DNA of 9,793 nt, taken from assembly GCA_003224075.1 (NCBI GenBank), contig QHYF01000176.1:1-9793 (forward strand), written 5' to 3'. The notes below the pieces were generated by a model that did not search any database, was not told where the DNA came from, and worked only from the letters and a program-made list of their open reading frames with translations. The position numbers were made by a program, and so were the translations under genes. Each line of letters opens with the position of its first letter. The stretch's first letter is position 1. The DNA is from Acidobacteriota bacterium (GTDB lineage Bacteria; Acidobacteriota; Terriglobia; Acidiferrales; UBA7541). Positions 1 through 7,690 of the stretch are shown here, piece after piece.

Positions 1-660
1 AACCGGGGCACGGGCGCGGGCGTGCGGGCACGAGGATTCACGCTCCCCGCCGCCGGAAAGACTGGTACGTCGCGCGACGGATGGTTCGCAGGTTTTACTT
101 CGAATCTGCTTTGCGTGATCTGGATCGGATTCGATGATAATCGTGACTTGGGGCTTACCGGCGGCGTGGTCGCCGGGCCCATTTGGGCGGACTTCATGAC
201 GCGTGCCACGTCTCTTTCGCAATACCGGGACGTGAAAGATTTCACGATGCCCGATGGAGTGCAATCCGTGCTAATCGACCCGGATACGTTGCAGTTGGCA
301 ACGCCCAACTGCCCTACCACCCGCGAGGAGGTTTACGTCGCGGGCTCGGCACCGACGCAATACTGCGAGGTCCACGGAGGCCACAACCTGCTCACGTCTA
401 CGGGCTCTATTCTCTCCCACATCTTTGGCGGAGGGCAGCCCAAGACACCGCAAACCGATGCCAACGGGCAGCCGATCGGGGTCTATGATCCGAATCGACC
501 GCCTGGTGCGACGGGTCAGGGCCAAGTCCCGGCCGATCCTTCAGCACAAACCGGCGAAAAGAAAAAGAATCCTTTACAGAAGATATTTGGTATCTTTGGA
601 GGTAAGAAGAAGGAACCCGACACGGCTAAGCCGAAGCCGGAGAAGGGAGACTCACCATGA
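1..660 (+). CDS. Class A penicillin-binding protein (PBP1A type), C-terminal part
   Basis: This is the 3' end of a bifunctional peptidoglycan glycosyltransferase/transpeptidase. The frame is open from base 1, so the start lies outside the window; the GTG at 22 is internal. The visible part carries the third transpeptidase motif, KTGTS, at residues 20-24 (from base 58). The typical PBP1A run follows: FAGF, a VWIGFDD-like strand and GPIWADFM. A Cys-containing tail domain (IDPDTLQLATPNCP ... YCEVHGG) comes next, as in many Gram-negative PBP1A proteins. The last 80 or so residues are a Pro/Gln/Lys-rich linker and a basic tail (KKKNPLQKIFGIFGGKKK), probably disordered. The glycosyltransferase domain and the SxxK and SxN motifs are upstream and cannot be checked. 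By family, the protein is anchored in the inner membrane and acts in the periplasm. Its stop codon overlaps the next ATG (ATGA, 657-660), implying cotranscription and translational coupling. Confidence 0.93.
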   Translation, partial: NRGTGAGVRARGFTLPAAGKTGTSRDGWFAGFTSNLLCVIWIGFDDNRDLGLTGGVVAGPIWADFMTRATSLSQYRDVKDFTMPDGVQSVLIDPDTLQLATPNCPTTREEVYVAGSAPTQYCEVHGGHNLLTSTGSILSHIFGGGQPKTPQTDANGQPIGVYDPNRPPGATGQGQVPADPSAQTGEKKKNPLQKIFGIFGGKKKEPDTAKPKPEKGDSP

Positions 661-1496
661 GCAGGATTCCGGTGGCGTTTCCGGTAAGCGTTCTCCTTCT
701 GACTCTTTCGATCCCCTGCGCAGGACAATCGCTTGTAGAAGGCCCCGAGAAGCCGGTCGCGCCGCGCGTGGCTCAATCACAACCGCAGGCGCCGGTGGAC
801 AGTTCCGTGATCGTTGTGAAGCCGGAGCTTACCGAGGAGCAGCTCGCGGATCTGTACATGGCGCGCAAGGACTATCGCGAGGCGGCGCAAGTCTACAAGC
901 GGCTGACGGATCAAAATCCACAGAATCCGGTTTATCTGAACAAGCTCGGGATTGCGCTTCATCAACAGGCGGCCCTTGGGCAGGCCCTCAAGTATTACGA
1001 GCGGGCGTCGAAAGCTGATCCTTCCTACGCTGATGCACAGAACAATATTGGCACCATCTGGTACCAGCGGAAGAAGTATGGCAAGGCCATCAAAGCCTAC
1101 CACAAAGCGATTTCGATACGAGCTGATGTGGCGGTCCTCCACAGCAACCTCGCCTATGCTTATTTTGCCGACAAGAAATACGAAAACGCCATCGCCTCGT
1201 TCCGCCAGGCGCTAGCGCTAGATCCTCAACTCTTCGAGCACAACGGTTCAAGAACCGGGTCGTTGCTGCAGGACCGTTCCGTTGAGGACCGCGGGCGGTT
1301 TTATTTTCTGCTTGCAAAGTCATTCGCGGAAGCCGGTAACCTGGAGCGCTGCCTGATTTATCTGAGGAAGGCCAAAGACGAAGGCTACAAGGAACTCTCG
1401 GCCGTAAGAACCGATCCGTCTTTCGCGGCAGTTGTGAAAGATCCGGCGATACAAGAGGTTCTCGCCCCCAAGCCGCCGGACGGCACGCAACCCTAA
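657..1496 (+). CDS. Secreted tetratricopeptide-repeat protein
   Basis: The gene encodes 279 residues. The N-terminus is a signal peptide: a short polar start, a hydrophobic stretch at about 6-20, then CAGQS. The residues before Cys21 (SIP) do not make a good lipobox, so export by signal peptidase I is more likely than lipidation. After a Pro/Gln-rich linker, TPR helix pairs run from about 60 to 191, with the usual A/Y/A/P spacing (for example YADAQNNIGTIWYQRKKYGKAIKAYHKA). A further repeat-like unit lies at 212-245. No catalytic motif is visible; TPRs usually bind proteins, so a periplasmic scaffold is the likely role. The start is the ATG in the ATGA overlap with the PBP gene, preceded by GAAGGGAGA at 642-650. 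That coupling suggests it serves the penicillin-binding protein, as TPR partners of PBPs do elsewhere; this is inference. Partner and exact function are unknown. Confidence 0.88.
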   Translation: MSRIPVAFPVSVLLLTLSIPCAGQSLVEGPEKPVAPRVAQSQPQAPVDSSVIVVKPELTEEQLADLYMARKDYREAAQVYKRLTDQNPQNPVYLNKLGIALHQQAALGQALKYYERASKADPSYADAQNNIGTIWYQRKKYGKAIKAYHKAISIRADVAVLHSNLAYAYFADKKYENAIASFRQALALDPQLFEHNGSRTGSLLQDRSVEDRGRFYFLLAKSFAEAGNLERCLIYLRKAKDEGYKELSAVRTDPSFAAVVKDPAIQEVLAPKPPDGTQP

Positions 1497-1563
1497 CGCT
1501 TCGTCGGGTACGCTGAAAATCAAGCCTGATGTGTTCATCTGAGGCGAAACGAGTTCTTGTGTC

Positions 1564-1572
1564 TGCTACAAT
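1564..1572 (+). promoter_or_regulatory. Extended -10 promoter element, nearly leaderless
   Basis: TGCTACAAT is an extended -10 box (TGn + TACAAT). It would place the transcription start near 1578-1580, only 2-4 bases before the ATG at 1582. No convincing -35 hexamer lies 16-18 bases upstream, but extended -10 promoters can do without one. No Shine-Dalgarno sequence precedes the ATG. The rest of the 85-base gap (1497-1581) shows no gene and no hairpin with a T run. This is probably the start of the operon that runs to 7719. Confidence 0.5.
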
Positions 1573-1581
1573 GCGGTAGAC

Positions 1582-3324
1582 ATGGGGCGTCCTCTCTTCA
1601 GTGCGCGTTATCTGATCGTATTCTCGAGTATCATCGCTCTTGGAATTGCCTCCGTTTCTGGGCAGCAACCTGCCCCCCCGAAACCTGCGGCACCCGCCGC
1701 TGGCTCCCAGCAGGGAATCTACCTGGTTTTTCCGTTTGAAAATGCAGGCGTAGCGCCGCGACTGGAATGGCTCGGCGAGGGCCTCGAGGAGCTGACCATC
1801 CAGCGGCTTTCGGCAGCGGGCGAGCAGGTGTATTCGCACGCGGGACGGCTTGTTGAACTTGAACGATACGGCCTGCCACACACCTCGAAATTTAGCCGGG
1901 CGACGATGCTGCATGTCGCCGAGGATTTGGACGCGGATTTCGTGATTTACGGCAGATTCATGGCAAAGGGGACGTCGCTCACCATTGAGTCGCGGATTCT
2001 ACGAGTGAATCCGACCGCTTTGATGCCGGCGTTGCGGGAGACCGGTACGCTGGATTCGCTGATGGACCTGCACACGCGGCTGGTATGGCGCATGCTTTCC
2101 GCAAACGAGCGCAAATACCGGCTGAACCTCGCGGAATTCACGAAGCGCCAACGTCCACTGCGCCTTGATGCGTTTGAACATTACACTCGCGGCCTTCTTG
2201 CGAACGAAGATGATCTCCGGCTTCGCGAACTTCACGAGGCTGCGCGTCTCGAACCCGACTGGCCCGACCCCGACTTTGCGCTTGGCGAAGCGTATTACTC
2301 GCGGCGTGACTACAATTCGGCTTTGGCGTGGTTTTTCAAGGTTCCAAAATCCCACGACCGCTATGTCGAAGCCGTCTTTGCGAGCGGGGTTTGCCGCCTC
2401 TTTCTGAACCAGCCAGACCACGCTGAGGAAGACTTAGCGGGGTTGCAGGATGTGTTGCGGAACAACCTGGTTTCCGGAGCAGACGTGCCTGAAATCCTGA
2501 ACGATTTGGCCATCGCTCGGGCGCGCCAGGGCAAGACGGCAGCTGCGCTCGCTGATCTTCGGCGAGCGGCCGACGTGGATCCAGACGAGGGCGATTATCC
2601 GTTCAATCTGGGCTTGCTTGCGCTGCAGGTCAATGACGCAGCCGTAGCAGCAGAGTCTTTCCGCGAAGCTGCCGGACGCGAGCCGGATAACCCGGAGGAC
2701 CGTGCGCTGCTGATTCTGTCTCTGGAAAAGGCGGGCAAGAAACCGGAGGCCGACCAGGAACGGGAGGCGGCCAATGAAGCATTTGGCCCCAAAGGGCTTC
2801 CCACGATCCGCCTGGATGCGAAAAACGAAACCGCAGCGCGGCTGATTCGCGTCAAGACCCAACTCGACGTAACGGCTCTTCGCACGGAGGTTGTGTCGCC
2901 GGTGTCTCCCGCGAGCGCCGCTGGTTCTTCTTCGGGCGACACGCCGGCGGGGCACGTTCGACGCGGCCGGCAGGAACTTTCCGCGGGGCGCGCTGATTCC
3001 GCAGAAAAAGAGTTCCGTGCCGCTCTCGCCGCCGATCCGGCTAGCGCAGCGGCCCATCGGGGGCTGGCCGAAATTGACCGGCACCAAGGCAAGATAGATG
3101 ATGCTGTGAAGGAATTGCAGGCTTCGCTGCAGTCCCGCGATTCCGCAGTGGTTCGAACGATGCTGGCGAAAATCTACCTCGAGCAGAAAAAACCGGATCT
3201 CGCGCGGGCCGAGGTTGAGCGGGCCCTGAAGCTGGCGCCGAATTATGCGGAGGCCAAGCAGTTGCTCGAACACCTGCAGAATTCCAAGCGAAGCGCGAAA
3301 AAGCCCGGTGGAGGTGCGCCATGA
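1582..3324 (+). CDS. Secreted TolB/FlgO-like plus TPR repeat protein
   Basis: The gene encodes 580 residues. A signal peptide covers about 1-28 (hydrophobic 10-24, ending SVSGQQ), followed by a Pro/Ala linker. Residues 45-150 resemble the TolB N-terminal/FlgO-like domain found before TPRs: a strand IYLVFPFEN, the helix LEWLGEGLEELTIQRL, then an LDADFVIYGRF strand typical of 'not known / G-r-f' repeats in this group. TPR-like helix pairs follow at about 195-400. A Ser/Ala/Pro linker lies at 438-456, and a second TPR block at 457-565. No enzymatic motif is seen. The ATG at 1582 is chosen because it includes the signal peptide and sits just after the extended -10 box. The stop overlaps the NfeD start (ATGA, 3321-3324), so the two are coupled. 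A periplasmic adaptor or sensor role for the downstream membrane proteins is inference. The domain assignment is by eye and the specific function is unknown. Confidence 0.85.
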   Translation: MGRPLFSARYLIVFSSIIALGIASVSGQQPAPPKPAAPAAGSQQGIYLVFPFENAGVAPRLEWLGEGLEELTIQRLSAAGEQVYSHAGRLVELERYGLPHTSKFSRATMLHVAEDLDADFVIYGRFMAKGTSLTIESRILRVNPTALMPALRETGTLDSLMDLHTRLVWRMLSANERKYRLNLAEFTKRQRPLRLDAFEHYTRGLLANEDDLRLRELHEAARLEPDWPDPDFALGEAYYSRRDYNSALAWFFKVPKSHDRYVEAVFASGVCRLFLNQPDHAEEDLAGLQDVLRNNLVSGADVPEILNDLAIARARQGKTAAALADLRRAADVDPDEGDYPFNLGLLALQVNDAAVAAESFREAAGREPDNPEDRALLILSLEKAGKKPEADQEREAANEAFGPKGLPTIRLDAKNETAARLIRVKTQLDVTALRTEVVSPVSPASAAGSSSGDTPAGHVRRGRQELSAGRADSAEKEFRAALAADPASAAAHRGLAEIDRHQGKIDDAVKELQASLQSRDSAVVRTMLAKIYLEQKKPDLARAEVERALKLAPNYAEAKQLLEHLQNSKRSAKKPGGGAP

Positions 3325-4715
3325 ACGATCGGTCCCCTGTGATGCGGCGCTGCTTTTACTTTAAGCTGTGGAGATCCGTTGCGACCCGCTTCTTTCTATG
3401 CGCTCTAACTGCTGCTGGGATTTTGCTGCTGCCTTCCGTTGCCGCTGACGAACATTCCTCTGGCTCTTTCGTTCTTGAACTGAGTCTTGATGGGGAAGTG
3501 GAGCCGATCCTTGCCACGTATGTCGACGAGGGCATTGCAGATGCGGAGCGCCGTCATGCGGCGCTCGTGCTGATCACGATGGACACGCCCGGGGGCCTCA
3601 GCGATTCGATGAAGGATATGATCCAGCACATCCTTGGTTCGCGGGTCCCCGTGGCCGTCTACGTGTCGCCGACGGGGGCGCGAGGAGCTTCCGCAGGGTT
3701 TTATATCCTGCTCTCGGCAGACATTGCGGCGATGGCGCCGGGCACACACACCGGAGCGGCGTCGCCAGTTCTCGCGATTGGGGGATACGTCCCGCAGATT
3801 GATGAAGTGTTGCGGAAGAAGATCAACCAGGACGCAATGGCATTTTTGCGCAGCTTCACGGAGAGACGCGGACGCAACCCGGCGCTTGCAGAAAAGGCGA
3901 TCACGGAGTCCAAAGCGTTCACGGAAAAAGAAGCGCTCGACGGGAAGATGATTGATTTGATTGTGAGTTCGCCGGAGGATTTGTTGCGGCAACTGGACGG
4001 TCGAACGATCAACCGCTTTGACGGCACGCAAGTAACACTGTCGCTGAAGAATCCAGTTCGTGCGCCATTTGAGCTTTCTGCGCGGCAGAAGTTTCTGGCG
4101 CGAATCGTCGAGCCCGATGTTTTCTTTGTGCTGCTCATTCTGGGTGTCCTCGGACTCTACACTGAATTTACGCATCCGGGGGTGATCGCGCCCGGTGTCA
4201 TCGGCGGTATCTGCCTGATTCTAGCTTTGTATGCAATGCATTTTCTGCCTGTGAATCTTGCGGGCTTGTTCCTAATTGCGCTGGCCCTGGCGTTTTTCAT
4301 CCTAGAGGCGAAAGCGCCTAGTCACGGGGTATTGGCCGCCGGGGGAGTTGCTTCGATGTTTCTGGGCGCCATCTTTCTCATCCGCTCACCGCTCACGCCC
4401 GGCGGGGTGAGCGTTGGCGTGGCGCTGGCGGCGACGGTGCCGTTCGCGGTGCTTGCCGTGTTTCTAATGCGGCTGGTGCTGCGTTCGCGGAAGTGGAAGA
4501 CCGCGACGGGAAGGGAAGAGCTGATCGGAGCACAGGCTCTCGTGGTTTCCTCTTTGCAGACAGGGACAGAGGGAATGGTTCGCGTGCACGGCGAGCTTTG
4601 GCGGGCGGAATCTTCGCAGCCGGTGCAAGAAGGAAAGTCCGTGCGGATTTTGCGGGTCGAAGGGCTAAAGCTGTACGTTGAGCCGGTGGAAGCGGCTGTC
4701 ACGGCCGCAAGATAA
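3321..4715 (+). CDS. nfeD: NfeD-family ClpP-class membrane serine protease
   Basis: The gene encodes 464 residues, the long (NfeD1b) form: signal peptide, ClpP-like protease, membrane helices, OB-fold. A hydrophobic export segment lies at about 23-42. The protease region holds LITMDTPGG (84-92) and PTGARGASAGFYIL (117-130). Ser124 is the expected nucleophile. Lys167 in KKINQDA, followed by RSFTERRGRNP, fits the Ser-Lys dyad known from the archaeal homologue PH1510. Four to five hydrophobic helices span about 266-388. The C-terminal NfeD OB-fold (about 398-456) begins REELIGAQALV and includes VRVHGELWRAES. By family, it cleaves the hydrophobic C-terminus of its partner stomatin, and that partner is the next gene. 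The start sits in an ATGA overlap and is preceded by GGAGG at 3310-3314 with a good 6-base gap. It is complete with no missing key residue. Met8 is a less likely alternative start. Confidence 0.94.
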   Translation: MNDRSPVMRRCFYFKLWRSVATRFFLCALTAAGILLLPSVAADEHSSGSFVLELSLDGEVEPILATYVDEGIADAERRHAALVLITMDTPGGLSDSMKDMIQHILGSRVPVAVYVSPTGARGASAGFYILLSADIAAMAPGTHTGAASPVLAIGGYVPQIDEVLRKKINQDAMAFLRSFTERRGRNPALAEKAITESKAFTEKEALDGKMIDLIVSSPEDLLRQLDGRTINRFDGTQVTLSLKNPVRAPFELSARQKFLARIVEPDVFFVLLILGVLGLYTEFTHPGVIAPGVIGGICLILALYAMHFLPVNLAGLFLIALALAFFILEAKAPSHGVLAAGGVASMFLGAIFLIRSPLTPGGVSVGVALAATVPFAVLAVFLMRLVLRSRKWKTATGREELIGAQALVVSSLQTGTEGMVRVHGELWRAESSQPVQEGKSVRILRVEGLKLYVEPVEAAVTAAR

Positions 4716-4729
4716 ACGGTTCTGTGCTC

Positions 4730-4735
4730 AGGAGG
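4730..4735 (+). promoter_or_regulatory. Ribosome binding site deciding the slipin start
   Basis: AGGAGG lies 5 bases before the ATG at 4741. It selects that codon over an in-frame upstream start at 4678, which would lie inside nfeD and add 21 non-conserved polar residues ahead of the membrane helix. Confidence 0.85.
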
Positions 4736-4740
4736 AAAAC

Positions 4741-5511
4741 ATGGAGATCAGTTTGCTCGGGATCGTGCTGATCGTGGGGCTCGGATTGATCTGGTTCTGG
4801 AATTCGTTGTACATCATCAAAGAGTGGGAACGAGGAGTGGTGCTTCGGCTCGGACGGCTGATCCCGGTAGCGAAGAGCGCAGGCCTGCGGCTGGTTTTCT
4901 GGCCGATCGAGACACTGTACCGCATCAGCCTGCGAATTGAAACGCTGGACGTCCCGCCGCAGGACATCATCACACGCGACAACGTTTCGGTGAAAGTGAA
5001 CGCCGTCTGCTATTTCCGGGTCGTCGACGCTAATCAGGCGCTTTCGCAGGTGCAAAACTACACTTATGCGACTTCGCAGCTCGCGCAGACGACGATTCGA
5101 AGCGTGGTCGGCCAATTCGAGCTTGATGAAATACTCTCGCAGCGCGATAAGGTCAACGCCAAGCTCCAGATCATACTCGACACAGACACGGAGCCTTGGG
5201 GCATTAAGGTTTCCAAAGTAGAGGTGAAGCAAGTCGACATTCCCGAGCAGATGCAGCGCGCCATTGCAAAACAGGCGGAAGCTGAGCGCGAGCGCCGAGC
5301 GAAGATCATTCACGCGGAGGGTGAGTTTGAAGCTTCCCAGAAACTTGCGGATGCCGCGAAAGTTCTCGAGACGCAGTCTTCGGCGATCCAGCTCCGCTAC
5401 CTGCAAACCCTGACGGAGATAGGTGTCGAGAAGAACACAACGATTGTGTTTCCCCTGCCCATCGATATCATTAACAAGTGGGTACAGGCCATGGGAGGTC
5501 CGCAGAAGTAA
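4741..5511 (+). CDS. Slipin / stomatin-like SPFH (band 7) protein
   Basis: The gene encodes 256 residues. A hydrophobic N-terminal segment (about 4-23) anchors it in the inner membrane. The SPFH/band 7 domain follows at about 24-180, with family hallmarks IKEWERGVVLRLGR (26-39), VPPQDIITRDNVSVKVNAV (71-89) and SQLAQTTIRSVVGQFELDEIL (112-132). A charged coiled coil (about 170-212, AKQAEAERERRAKII) drives oligomerisation. The C-terminal hydrophobic stretch TTIVFPLPIDII (233-244) is the type of segment cut by NfeD partners in archaea (PH1510 on PH1511). Slipins form ring-like membrane oligomers linked to microdomains and membrane protein quality control; the exact bacterial role is not settled. 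The protein is too short for flotillin or HflK/HflC and matches the NfeD1b partner class. It sits 25 bases after nfeD and has its own strong ribosome binding site. The next gene starts 2 bases after its stop. Confidence 0.95.
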   Translation: MEISLLGIVLIVGLGLIWFWNSLYIIKEWERGVVLRLGRLIPVAKSAGLRLVFWPIETLYRISLRIETLDVPPQDIITRDNVSVKVNAVCYFRVVDANQALSQVQNYTYATSQLAQTTIRSVVGQFELDEILSQRDKVNAKLQIILDTDTEPWGIKVSKVEVKQVDIPEQMQRAIAKQAEAERERRAKIIHAEGEFEASQKLADAAKVLETQSSAIQLRYLQTLTEIGVEKNTTIVFPLPIDIINKWVQAMGGPQK

Positions 5512-5513
5512 GA

Positions 5514-6140
5514 ATGGCTTCGGGAGGAAAACGAGGTGGCGCGGGAGAGCGCGTGCTCGAAGGCCGACATGTTATCGGCCTTTTCATGCTGATGATGCTA
5601 TTTTCTGGGGTGTTCTTCACGCTGGGTTACGTCATGGGACGCAACCAGTATGACGGTCAGGTACGAGCGGCGACGGACCTTCGCGGGAAGCCGCAGCCTC
5701 CCATTTCTCCCAAGCCGGATGTGGTTCCGAAACGAACGAACAATAGCGCTCCTACCGAGCCGCCGACGGACACGGCGGCCCCGCCGAATTCGGACTGGGA
5801 GTTCTATCACGCAGGCGAAAATAGCGCACACAAGAGCGCACCCGTGCTCGTACGGACCCCTGCGCCTCCCAAAACATTCAGCGGCTCGTCGAAATCCCTG
5901 AACGCCCCCCTCATTCCGGGAGGTGCGTACACATTGCAAGTTGCCGCGCTGACGAGAGAAGCAGATGCTCTGGAACTCGCGACGCGATTGCAGAAGAGAA
6001 AATTCCCCGCGTTTGTTGTTTCTCCACAGACAGACAAATATTACCGCGTGCAGGTTGGCCCCTATTCTGATCAGAAGGCCGCCGAGGCTGCCAGGAAAGG
6101 TCTCGAGGGCGCGGGCTTCAAAGCCATCGTGAAACACTGA
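5514..6140 (+). CDS. Single-pass membrane SPOR-domain protein
   Basis: The gene encodes 208 residues: a short basic cytoplasmic N-terminus, one membrane helix at about 19-41 (VIGLFMLMMLFSGVFFTLGY), a Pro/Ser/Thr-rich periplasmic linker to about 135, and a C-terminal SPOR domain at about 137-207 (YTLQVAALTREADALELATRL ... YYRVQVGPYSDQKAAEAA). SPOR domains bind peptidoglycan stripped of stem peptides, typically at the division septum, and the FtsN/DedD layout is the same. It is much shorter than E. coli FtsN and lacks any visible FtsA-binding region. ATG 5514 is chosen: it lies 2 bases after the slipin stop and gives the conserved VLEGRHVIGLF lead-in to the helix. There is no well-placed ribosome binding site, since GGAGG at 5491-5495 is 18 bases away, so coupling to slipin translation is likely. 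GTG 5553, with GGGAGA just upstream, is an alternative start. Its stop overlaps the lnt ATG by one base. Confidence 0.9.
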   Translation: MASGGKRGGAGERVLEGRHVIGLFMLMMLFSGVFFTLGYVMGRNQYDGQVRAATDLRGKPQPPISPKPDVVPKRTNNSAPTEPPTDTAAPPNSDWEFYHAGENSAHKSAPVLVRTPAPPKTFSGSSKSLNAPLIPGGAYTLQVAALTREADALELATRLQKRKFPAFVVSPQTDKYYRVQVGPYSDQKAAEAARKGLEGAGFKAIVKH

Positions 6141-7690
6141 TGCCCGTGGGCAGCTGGCTCACCTACCTTCACCCGCAAGCCGGCACGGAAACGCCAGCGG
6201 GTTTGCGTCTTTTGATTGGCGCGGTATCTGGCGCCGCGCTTTCAATCTCCTACGCCGGTCTCTATCTGAGAATCTATTCGTGGATTTGCGTAGGGATTCT
6301 GCTCTTTGCGCTGTTCGGCGCGCGGCCACGTGTGGCATTCGCATGCGGATTCCTTCACGGGCTGCTCTTTGTCCTTACTTCTGTGCCGTGGATTTCGACG
6401 GTTCTGACGATTCATGGCGGGCTCTCGGTGGCCGGCGGATGGGGGGTTTTGCTTTTGATTGCGATGGCCTGGGGCGTTCTCACCGGTACATTCTCATGGG
6501 CCGTGCACCGATTGACCGGCCGAAGTATCCAGCTGGCGTGTTTGGGAGCACCTTTCATTTGGGTTACATTTGAATTCGTTCGCGCCCATTTGCCGGAGAT
6601 TAGCTTCCCCTGGAATTTGCTCGGCTATCCGGCATCGGCCAATCTGGGTCTCCTTCAGGTCACTACAATCACGGGAATCTACGGCCTATCGTTCCTCGTG
6701 GCGAGTTTCAATGCGCTACTTGCTTGGACGGGTGCGTCGAACATGCTGGAGTTTAGGAGACGTTTTACACTCGCGGCCGCCGCCACGGCAACTCTCTTGA
6801 TGGTTTTGTTCATTGGCCCGCGCTTGGTGCCTCTGCCGCAAGCCCACCATTATGCCCGCGCCGTTCAGCTCAATTTCCCGGAGTCCTCTTCCTACCCTTT
6901 GGATTGGTTTCAGACGCACGCCGCCGACCTCGCGGAAATCGGGCGGATCAGCCTTGCTCCTGCATCGCAAAAGCCGGACCTCCTGGTTTGGCCCGAAGCG
7001 CCCGCGCCATTCTCGTTCCAAGATTCGCAATTCGCGAAGATTGCTTCCACGCTCGCGATTCAGTTCGGGCATCCGTTTCTTGCAGGAGCAATCGAATGGA
7101 AGCCTCCCGTGGACCCATCAGACGCTGCCCCGCCTGGACGACTCATGCCCTACAACAGCGCGCTGCTATTTGATGCGCAAGGGCAGCGCGTTTTCGTGTA
7201 CGACAAAGTTCATCTCGTGCCGTTCGGCGAATATGAGCCGTTCCCGCTGATTCACCAAGTGGTGACCAGCGTGTCCGAAGAAGTGGGCGGCTTTCACAAA
7301 GGAATTAAGTATGTCGTGGGGCGGCTGCCGGGCGGGAACACGTTTGGCGTTTTCATCTGCTACGAGGCGATCTATCCCGGCGAAGTGCGAAAGTTCGCCG
7401 AAAACGGCGCGCAGCTCTTCATCAACATTTCGAATGATGGATGGTTTGGGCGGTCCGCCGCCCCCGAGCAGCACCTGCACATGGCTCGCGTGCGCGGCGG
7501 TGGATCGTCCGCTCGACGAATAATGGGTATACCGTTTCGGTCGATCCCTACGGCCGCGTCTTCGAGCCGCTCCCGCCCGATGTGCGCGCCGCCGCCGAAC
7601 TTCCTTATGATTTTCGAACGGACAAGACGATTTATACTCGCTTCGGAGACTGGTTCGCCTGGCTCTGCGCGCTGGTTTCCGTTATTCTAG
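6140..7690 (+). CDS. lnt: Apolipoprotein N-acyltransferase, frame broken near C-terminus
   Basis: Lnt adds the third acyl chain to the N-terminal Cys of lipoproteins, using phospholipid as donor, on the periplasmic face of the inner membrane. Residues 20-230 are a run of membrane helices with the conserved FPWNLLGYP (156-164). The nitrilase-fold domain follows. The catalytic triad is visible: Glu286 in WPEAPAP, Lys356 in DKVHLVPFGEYEP, and Cys407 in FICYEA; Glu364 of FGEY is also present. The frame stays homologous through INISNDGWFG and HLHMARVR (to residue 452, base 7495). After that it becomes an Arg/Ser/Pro-rich tail of 64 residues with no resemblance to the family. The true C-terminus continues in another frame (next entry). 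As read, the protein lacks the conserved STNNG segment and the last membrane helix, so it is doubtful that it works. The gene starts in a TGATG overlap with the SPOR gene and has no separate ribosome binding site. Confidence 0.9.
   Translation: MPVGSWLTYLHPQAGTETPAGLRLLIGAVSGAALSISYAGLYLRIYSWICVGILLFALFGARPRVAFACGFLHGLLFVLTSVPWISTVLTIHGGLSVAGGWGVLLLIAMAWGVLTGTFSWAVHRLTGRSIQLACLGAPFIWVTFEFVRAHLPEISFPWNLLGYPASANLGLLQVTTITGIYGLSFLVASFNALLAWTGASNMLEFRRRFTLAAAATATLLMVLFIGPRLVPLPQAHHYARAVQLNFPESSSYPLDWFQTHAADLAEIGRISLAPASQKPDLLVWPEAPAPFSFQDSQFAKIASTLAIQFGHPFLAGAIEWKPPVDPSDAAPPGRLMPYNSALLFDAQGQRVFVYDKVHLVPFGEYEPFPLIHQVVTSVSEEVGGFHKGIKYVVGRLPGGNTFGVFICYEAIYPGEVRKFAENGAQLFINISNDGWFGRSAAPEQHLHMARVRGGGSSARRIMGIPFRSIPTAASSSRSRPMCAPPPNFLMIFERTRRFILASETGSPGSARWFPLF

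Noticed and set aside
675..730. Lipobox at Cys21 of the first TPR protein
   Set aside because: The residues before the Cys (SIP) do not fit the L-[AS]-[GA]-C pattern.
1090..1914. Long open frame on the minus strand (also 2434-3273 and 3405-4175)
   Set aside because: They lie opposite clear + strand genes, are Arg-rich without recognisable domains, and are what GC-rich coding DNA produces by chance.
4678..4740. Longer N-terminus for the slipin
   Set aside because: It would overlap nfeD, adds unconserved polar residues before the membrane helix, and a strong AGGAGG favours ATG 4741.
7633..7638. TATACT as -10 box of a prfB promoter inside lnt
   Set aside because: No acceptable -35 at 16-18 bases upstream; such hexamers are common by chance.
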